A DNA stretch of 64,000 nucleotides, from contig CACMCA010000001.1 in the NCBI GenBank assembly GCA_902612005.1, positions 175,969 through 239,968 on the forward strand, read 5' to 3'. The DNA is from an uncultured Prochlorococcus sp. GTDB lineage: Bacteria > Cyanobacteriota > Cyanobacteriia > PCC-6307 > Cyanobiaceae. The notes under the pieces are model-generated. The model had not been told where the DNA came from. It ran no database searches and saw only the letters and a program-made list of their open reading frames with translations. Below are positions 58,572-64,000 of this stretch, piece after piece. The stretch's first letter is position 1; every line of letters begins with the position of its first letter. The translations under genes were made by a program, and so were the position numbers.

Positions 58572-58937
58572 ATGAGTGATAACACTCCAGAGTCAAATCA
58601 AGACTCCGGCTCCGATACAAGCTCAGAAACCAAAAGCTTTTCAGAGAAGTACTCTGATGTTATGGGAAAAGTCAATGAAACCCTTGGTAATGTTGATTGG
58701 ACTCAAATGGGTAAGTATGGCAAGGCGGCAGGCATAATTGCTGTTGTCGTAATAGCTCAGATAATAATAAAAGTTGTCATTGACACGATAAACTTTTTCC
58801 CAATTCTCCCTGGTTTACTAGAACTACTGGGCGTAATTGTTGTTGGTCAATGGAGCTGGCAAAATCTTCGTACCAGTGAAAATCGTGAAGCTGTTTTAGA
58901 TAAGGTACAAAATCTTAAGAAGACATATTTAGGTTAG
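58572..58937 (+). CDS. CAAD-domain membrane protein (CurT/CURT1-like)
   Basis: A 121-residue protein. The first ~30 residues are Ser-, Asp- and Glu-rich and disordered; then SEKYSDVMGKVNETLGNVDW, a helix, and two membrane spans (KAAGIIAVVVIAQIIIKVV and LLELLGVIVVGQWSWQNL), then a basic amphipathic helix EAVLDKVQNLKKTY. That is the CAAD domain, otherwise found attached to some cyanobacterial tRNA synthetases and in CURT1, which bends thylakoid membranes. Here it stands alone. Convergent with fructosamine kinase after 7 nt. Confidence 0.88.
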   Translation: MSDNTPESNQDSGSDTSSETKSFSEKYSDVMGKVNETLGNVDWTQMGKYGKAAGIIAVVVIAQIIIKVVIDTINFFPILPGLLELLGVIVVGQWSWQNLRTSENREAVLDKVQNLKKTYLG

Positions 58938-58944
58938 TTAAAGA

Positions 58945-59823
58945 TTACATATCGAGTATTGCTTTAACGTAATCTTTAACTTGTTTTAAGTACCCTCCTC
59001 CAAACATATTGGCGTGATTCAATATGTGGTAAAAATTATAAATAATAATTCTTTTTTCAAATCCTTTTTTTATAGGAAAAATTCTATGATATTCTTCATA
59101 AAATTCTTTTCTAAAACCTCCAAATAGTTTCGTCATAGCTATATCTACTTCATTATCTGCCCACCAAGATGCGGGGTCAAATATAACCCCTTTTCCATTA
59201 TTGTCCATTCCAGCATTGCCTGACCATAAATCACCATGAACTAAAGCATTTATTGGTTTGTGATACTGTAATTCTGATTTAATTTTTTCTTTAACTTTAT
59301 TTATAATTTCTTTATCTAAAATCTTCGATCTAAGAATTAATAATTGAGGTATTATCCTTAAGTTTAAAAAACAATCTATCCAATTGTCTTCCAAGCCTTT
59401 TTTCTGATCTGTTGTTCCGATAAAACCCTCAATTGGAAACCCAAACATTTTGGGATTAGATTCAGCTGATTTTAAGTGCAATTCACCTAAACCTTTCCCA
59501 AGCTTTTTTTGGTCAAAGTCATGCATATCTATCCATTCGATTAAAAGAATCTCTATATTTTTTATATTTTTATATGCAATAACTTCAGGGACAACTAAAT
59601 TTTGTTCATTAATATATTTTCTCAAATTTTGAAGACAATATTTTTCAAATTCAAGAAATTTTTTGTTTCTAATGTTTCTTTTAAGAAAAAACTTTTTGTT
59701 TGAGAATTCTATTCGCCAGGCACTATGAATATCACCTCCATGTATTTGTTCAATATTTTTTGGATAGGTTTCACCTAATTCTTCACAAATTTCGTTAATT
59801 TCAATAGGGGATAATTTTTGCAT
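58945..59823 (-). CDS. fructosamine kinase family protein
   Basis: A 292-residue aminoglycoside-phosphotransferase-fold kinase. The catalytic loop LVHGDLWSGNAG and the metal-binding DPASWWADNEVDIAMTKLFG block define the fructosamine/ketosamine-3-kinase family, which phosphorylates sugar-protein adducts so they fall off, a repair activity. Its start codon lies 4 nt from the divergent crtD ATG, and no later start fits the conserved HGGDIHSAWRIEF region. Confidence 0.9.
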   Translation of the reverse strand: MQKLSPIEINEICEELGETYPKNIEQIHGGDIHSAWRIEFSNKKFFLKRNIRNKKFLEFEKYCLQNLRKYINEQNLVVPEVIAYKNIKNIEILLIEWIDMHDFDQKKLGKGLGELHLKSAESNPKMFGFPIEGFIGTTDQKKGLEDNWIDCFLNLRIIPQLLILRSKILDKEIINKVKEKIKSELQYHKPINALVHGDLWSGNAGMDNNGKGVIFDPASWWADNEVDIAMTKLFGGFRKEFYEEYHRIFPIKKGFEKRIIIYNFYHILNHANMFGGGYLKQVKDYVKAILDM

Positions 59824-59827
59824 TTTA

Positions 59828-61333
59828 ATGAGAAAGTCTGAAGTTATTGTTGTAGGCGCTGGTATAGCAGGATTAACTTCTGCAGCGATTTTATCAAAAC
59901 AAGGCTTATCAGTGACTTTAATCGAATCTCATACTCAAGCCGGAGGATGTGCTGGTACTTTTAAAAGAAAGAATTATATTTTTGATGTTGGAGCAACTCA
60001 GGTTGCGGGTTTAGAGAAGGGAGGAATACATTCTAGAATTTTTGATTTTTTAGATATTCCATCCCCAGAAGCTACAATTTTAGATCCTGCTTGCATTGTT
60101 GATTTAAATGATGGTGGCAGTCCTATACCTATTTGGTATGAAAAAAGTAAATGGATAGCTGAACGAGAAATGCAGTTTCCTGGGAGTCAAAGGTTTTGGG
60201 AACTTTGTAACCTCATACATGAAAGTAATTGGATATTTGCTAATAATAATCCTGTATTACCCATAAGTAATTTTTGGGATTTTTCTCAACTTTTTAAAGC
60301 ACTAGTACCTGCAAACCTTGTCACAGGTATCTTACTTAAATCTACTATTTATGATTTATTGAGGATTTGTGGATTATCTAAGAATGAGCGCTTGATTAAA
60401 TTCTTAAATCTTCAACTAAAACTTTATTCTCAAGAAGATGTTTATAATACTGCAGCATTATATGGATCCACTGTTCTTCAGATGTGTCAAAAGCCACATG
60501 GTCTTTGGCATCTTAAAAACTCTATGCAGTCTTTAAGTGAATCATTAGAAAGTTCATTGATTAAAACTGGAGTTAATTTAATTTTTGGACAAGAAGTTAA
60601 TTCTATAACTTTTGACGATGTAAATATGTGTTGGCAAGTATCTGCTAATTCGAAAAAAAAATCATTTATTTACAACTCAAAAGATGTGATTTATACCGCA
60701 CCTCCACAATCTTTGCTCAAGCATATGAAAGATCCTTTAAAAGGAAAAAAAAATTATAAAAATCGACTTAATAATTTGCCTGATCCAAGTGGAGCTGTAG
60801 TTTTTTATTCAGCATTAAAAAAGGAACATATTAAAAAAACATTCTCAAACCATTATCAATTTGTTTCGAAAGAATTTTGTTCATTATTTGTATCAATTAG
60901 TGATGATGGTGATGGAAGAGCACCAAAAGGTGAGGTTACTTTAATTGCGAGTATCTTTACCAAGACTAAAGATTGGTTTAATTTAGATAAACAAACTTAT
61001 TTAAAGAAGAAAAATGGCTTCATGAAAAAAATATCACTTGAATTGGAAAGTCAATTTGATATTGATCCTGAAAAATGGCTGCATAGGGAATTAGCAACTC
61101 CATTGGGCTTTGAAAAATGGACAAAAAGACCTAATGGAATAGTGGGTGGCCTTGGTCAAAATCCAGATATTTTTGGTTTGTTTGGCTTATCAAGTAGGAC
61201 ACCTTTTGAAGGTTTATGGTTATGTGGAGATTCGATTTATCCTGGAGAGGGGACTGCAGGTGTTAGTCAGTCTGCATTAATGGTTTCAAGGCAAATCTTA
61301 GCCTCCAAAGGTATAGATAATTTTAGTTTATAA
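59828..61333 (+). CDS. crtD: carotenoid desaturase/isomerase-like flavoprotein, CrtD type
   Basis: A 501-residue FAD enzyme. VIVVGAGIAGLTSAAILS is the dinucleotide-binding fold and QAGGCAGTFKRKNYIFDVGA the phytoene-desaturase block; FDVGATQVAGLEKGGIHSRI and RIWYEKSKW-like segments fit cyanobacterial CrtD (C-3',4' desaturase) more than CrtH or CrtI. GLWLCGDSIYPGEGTAGVS is the C-terminal FAD segment. CrtD acts in myxoxanthophyll synthesis in other cyanobacteria. Its 3' end overlaps tyrA by 11 nt. Confidence 0.75.
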   Translation: MRKSEVIVVGAGIAGLTSAAILSKQGLSVTLIESHTQAGGCAGTFKRKNYIFDVGATQVAGLEKGGIHSRIFDFLDIPSPEATILDPACIVDLNDGGSPIPIWYEKSKWIAEREMQFPGSQRFWELCNLIHESNWIFANNNPVLPISNFWDFSQLFKALVPANLVTGILLKSTIYDLLRICGLSKNERLIKFLNLQLKLYSQEDVYNTAALYGSTVLQMCQKPHGLWHLKNSMQSLSESLESSLIKTGVNLIFGQEVNSITFDDVNMCWQVSANSKKKSFIYNSKDVIYTAPPQSLLKHMKDPLKGKKNYKNRLNNLPDPSGAVVFYSALKKEHIKKTFSNHYQFVSKEFCSLFVSISDDGDGRAPKGEVTLIASIFTKTKDWFNLDKQTYLKKKNGFMKKISLELESQFDIDPEKWLHRELATPLGFEKWTKRPNGIVGGLGQNPDIFGLFGLSSRTPFEGLWLCGDSIYPGEGTAGVSQSALMVSRQILASKGIDNFSL

Positions 61334-62162
61334 AATTTTTTCTGTTTTCTTTTGCTTCAGCAAGTTTATTAGAGAGTAACTCCCAATTTTTTTCTTTGAT
61401 AAGAGATTCCAGTATGTTCAGCTTATTTTTAAAATTATTTATGGAATTTAAAACATTAATCTGATTATTAATAGCTAAATCTAAGCCTAGCTGTTCATTT
61501 CCTCCGCCAACTCTCGAAGTATCAGCAAATCCTGTAGCAGCCAATTTTTGCGTGAGATCTAATAAAGATTGATTATTTTTTGTTTGCGCAGTTTCAATGA
61601 GGGCAGAAGCTAAAAATATAGGTAAATGAGAAATTAGAGATACTGCTTCATCATGCTCTTTTGGCGAAGCTTGGCAAATTTCGCAATCCATTGATTTTAT
61701 AAGCTCGGAAATAGTGCTGACAGAATTTAAATCACTATTTTGCGTTGGGGTAATAATCCATTTTGCATTTTTAAAAAGACCTGCAAAACCTGAATCAACT
61801 CCTTTTTTTTCTGTTCCTGCCATTGGATGAGATCCAATAAATAGAGGATGTAAATTTTCCCATGTATTTACAATTGGTTCTTTTACGGAGCCAACATCAG
61901 TTAATATTGTTTCTCGGGGTATTGATGCTACTAATTGTTGAGACGGACTGATCAAATCTGCGATAGGTAATGCCAATATTATTAGCTCACATTTTTTTAA
62001 TAAGCTCAGATCACAGCTAACAAAATTTGCAAGTTTTTTATCCTTAGCTTTTTTTTCATTAAATTCATTATTTGCTATTCCATAAATTGTATGATTTAGA
62101 CTTTGGAGTTTTAATCCTAAAGAACCCCCAATTAAACCTAATCCTACTATTCCAATTTTCAT
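61323..62162 (-). CDS. tyrA: prephenate/arogenate dehydrogenase TyrA
   Basis: A 279-residue NAD(P)-dependent enzyme of tyrosine synthesis. GIVGLGLIGGSLGLKL is the nucleotide-binding start, LTDVGSVKEPIVNTW and FIGSHPMAGTEKKGVDSG are substrate blocks, and the later LISHLPIFLASALIE holds the conserved HLP motif. Cyanobacterial members usually prefer arogenate and NADP; that is family knowledge. It is a short single-domain form without ACT domain. Convergent overlap with crtD. Confidence 0.93.
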   Translation of the reverse strand: MKIGIVGLGLIGGSLGLKLQSLNHTIYGIANNEFNEKKAKDKKLANFVSCDLSLLKKCELIILALPIADLISPSQQLVASIPRETILTDVGSVKEPIVNTWENLHPLFIGSHPMAGTEKKGVDSGFAGLFKNAKWIITPTQNSDLNSVSTISELIKSMDCEICQASPKEHDEAVSLISHLPIFLASALIETAQTKNNQSLLDLTQKLAATGFADTSRVGGGNEQLGLDLAINNQINVLNSINNFKNKLNILESLIKEKNWELLSNKLAEAKENRKNFIN

Positions 62163-62253
62163 AGATTGATAAATTCAAGACCCTCTTATAGTGATAACAA
62201 TTTTTTGTATATTAAGTTCATAAATTTTGTATGTATTTGAAATTAAATTATAA

Positions 62254-63702
62254 ATGCTTGAAATTTTAAGTCATCAATATTTGAAAAATTATTTGAGAGA
62301 TTACAGCATTAGTTGGGAACACATATATTCTTTTGGGAGAATAATTTCCAAATGTATTGAAAATGATTCTACATATCTGATTAATTCAGAAATTTTCTCT
62401 AGCTATGATTGGTTACCTCCAATTTTGATTTCTTTATTTTTAAAGGAAGAGGATTCAACTTTTATTTTATCTAAAGAAAAAATTCAATTTATAAGCCAAT
62501 TTCAGATTGATTCATTTAGAAAATTAGGTTTTAATTTTATTTTGAAAAATGATCAATTTATTTTCGAAAATCATCATGTTCGTTTAATAACAATCCAAAA
62601 TTTACTTAATAATTCCAATTCTCATAATCTTAGAAATCATCGAATAGTTTATTCTGGAATTGAGGATATAAAAGAGGATTTAAAAAATCATTTTAGGATT
62701 TCTTTACTTAAAAAGGATTGGACAAAAAATTTTAAAGAATTTGAATTAATCAATCAAAACTTCATCAAAGTATATGATTCGTTGAAGAAAAAGTTCTTTA
62801 TGAGAAAGATATTAGGAAATAATTATATCAATTTGAATGAAAAAGAAATTAGTTTTTTTTCAAACTTTTTTCGTGAAAATTCTTTTTTTTCGGATAAATT
62901 TTTAAGCGTAAACAATGCATTATCTAAAGGTTGGGCATGCTGGGTAAAGTTAAACGATACAAATTTAGATTGGAATTTATATTTGCAGCCAATAGATGAA
63001 CTTTCTCAAATTAAGGAATTTTTTTCAAATAATAAATTTATTTTTTTATCAGCATTGCGAAAAGATAATTTTTTTCAAATGTATTTTAAAAAGCACAGTT
63101 TAGATATTGACTTGGTTATTAATTTTAAAAGTAATTTTGAAGAGAAAAAGATTTCATTATATATACCTTCTAAACAATTGCTTCCTAATAATCCTCTTTT
63201 TACTAATTCAATCTTGGATAAATGCAAAAAGTTAATACTTTTTAGAAAGGGTTTAACTTTAGTTTTGTCTGATGATATTGATTTAAAAACTAACATTGCT
63301 ACTGAATTAGCTTCTAAGTACGGGAAGAGGGTATTACTAGAGACAATTCCCTCTGGTAAAAATGAAATTCTTTGCTCAAGTTTTGACTGGTGGATTATGA
63401 ATTCTTATTTAATTCAAATTCCAGAACAAATTATCATTCCTTTACTTCCGATTCCAAATATGTCAGAACCTTTTAATGCAATTACAGTCTCTCATAAAAA
63501 AAAGCTTTCTCAAGATTGGTTTAGAGACTTCTTTCTTCCTCAAGCAAGAATTAAACTTGAAAGATCTATTTCCCCTTTAAGAAAAAATTCAGGTAAATTA
63601 ATAATTCTAGATGGAAGAGCAAATAAAAGAAACTGGGGAAGATTACTTTTGCAAAATATTCAACCCTCAAAACAAATTAACTATATGCTACCTTTTGATT
63701 AG
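62254..63702 (+). CDS. DinG-like helicase C-terminal protein, degenerate
   Basis: A 482-residue protein. Its C-terminal third has the order of a DinG/XPD-type helicase C domain: IIIPLLPIPNMSEPFNAIT, SQDWFRDFFLPQARIKLERS, then GKLIILDGRANKRNWGRLLL. In active DinG proteins the same place holds a GRLIR-type arginine motif, which reads SISPLRKNSG here. No Walker A (GKT/S) and no DEAH-type box is found in the N-terminal two thirds, which are rich in Phe, Asn, Lys and Ile. The protein is otherwise open and intact. Probably a non-helicase or partner protein. Confidence 0.65.
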   Translation: MLEILSHQYLKNYLRDYSISWEHIYSFGRIISKCIENDSTYLINSEIFSSYDWLPPILISLFLKEEDSTFILSKEKIQFISQFQIDSFRKLGFNFILKNDQFIFENHHVRLITIQNLLNNSNSHNLRNHRIVYSGIEDIKEDLKNHFRISLLKKDWTKNFKEFELINQNFIKVYDSLKKKFFMRKILGNNYINLNEKEISFFSNFFRENSFFSDKFLSVNNALSKGWACWVKLNDTNLDWNLYLQPIDELSQIKEFFSNNKFIFLSALRKDNFFQMYFKKHSLDIDLVINFKSNFEEKKISLYIPSKQLLPNNPLFTNSILDKCKKLILFRKGLTLVLSDDIDLKTNIATELASKYGKRVLLETIPSGKNEILCSSFDWWIMNSYLIQIPEQIIIPLLPIPNMSEPFNAITVSHKKKLSQDWFRDFFLPQARIKLERSISPLRKNSGKLIILDGRANKRNWGRLLLQNIQPSKQINYMLPFD

Positions 63703-63731
63703 GTTATGATTTTGTAAATAACTAAAGAAAT

Positions 63732-63977
63732 ATGGGAGAAGCAAAAAGACGTAAAACACTTGGTTTACCTCCAAAAAAAAATAATACTAAAACTAAAATT
63801 GATGAATCTCCAAGATTATTGGATTGGCTTCCCTTCACAATCAATCAAAGAGATAACCTAATTAAATTAAGTATTAAGGCCAGTTGGTTTGGAATCGGAG
63901 GCTTAGTAATCTTATGGATTGTAGTGAGATTTATAGGCCCTGCTGCTGGGTGGTGGACTTTAGCTGATTCTTTATAA
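63732..63977 (+). CDS. DUF2839 family small membrane protein
   Basis: An 81-residue protein with a basic N-terminus, MGEAKRRKTLGLPPKK, that is typical of cyanobacterial DUF2839, and one hydrophobic span near residues 55-73 (IGGLVILWIVVRFIGPAAG), ending WWTLADSL. The function is unknown. It follows the DinG-like gene by about 30 nt in the same direction. Confidence 0.85.
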   Translation: MGEAKRRKTLGLPPKKNNTKTKIDESPRLLDWLPFTINQRDNLIKLSIKASWFGIGGLVILWIVVRFIGPAAGWWTLADSL

Positions 63978-64000
63978 AACTAAGCTACTGTTTTTATATT

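Overview
The window is a densely packed, strongly AT-rich chromosomal stretch from a marine picocyanobacterium, most likely a high-light-adapted Prochlorococcus. Oxygenic photosynthesis genes are present (psaC, psaD, an ndhS-like subunit, heme oxygenase with pebA and pebB). Genes are small, spacers are short, and many neighbours overlap. The gene set is streamlined, with no mobile element, phage gene, CRISPR array or rRNA operon visible. Clade (HLI or HLII) cannot be settled by eye.

Layout. 0-8.5 kb: a sugar kinase cut by the window edge, tsaE, ahcY, a DedA membrane protein, ssb, the mreB-mreC-mreD wall-elongation operon, an RpaB-type response regulator and lysS. 8.5-22.8 kb: smpB, ruvB, a TPR lipoprotein-like protein, an M20 amidohydrolase, thiC behind a TPP riboswitch, tkt, fabF-acpP, psaC, glmS, rimM, ndhS, rnc, the RNase P RNA gene, tRNA-Arg(CCT) and two unrecognised genes. 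22.8-31.4 kb: glgP, a CPA2 antiporter, an alpha/beta hydrolase, an aldose-epimerase-like protein, a DUF1537 kinase and icd. 31.6-42.7 kb: the bilin cluster (unknown gene, ho1, pebA, pebB, low-molecular-weight phosphatase), a panC-cmk fusion, purM, small unknown genes, tRNA-Cys, a lipid-A-disaccharide-synthase-like gene, an RNase D-like nuclease, a CCB2/CCB4-type cytochrome-assembly protein and hemF. 42.8-64 kb: mrp-rodA-histidine kinase, psaD-trpE-gshA, ppc, tRNA-Arg(CCG), recF, speD, larE, a tandem CobO-like ATPase, moeB, a CAAD protein, fructosamine kinase, crtD, tyrA, a degenerate DinG-like helicase and a DUF2839 protein.

The genes are mostly core housekeeping: one-carbon and SAM metabolism (ahcY, speD), cell shape (mreBCD, rodA), carbon flow (tkt, ppc, icd, glgP), tetrapyrrole and bilin metabolism (hemF, ho1, pebAB), translation and RNA processing (lysS, smpB, rimM, rnc, rnpB, tsaE).

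No clearly new multi-gene system is visible. The most notable observations are: two genes (icd and recF) whose reading frames each look one base too long at a homopolymer; a pair of divergent genes whose start codons are only 4 nt apart; a tandem-duplicated CobO-like ATPase with both active sites intact; a histidine kinase and a DinG-like helicase that have lost catalytic motifs; and an Mrp protein without the usual CxxC. All calls come from reading the sequence and family knowledge; no database search was run.
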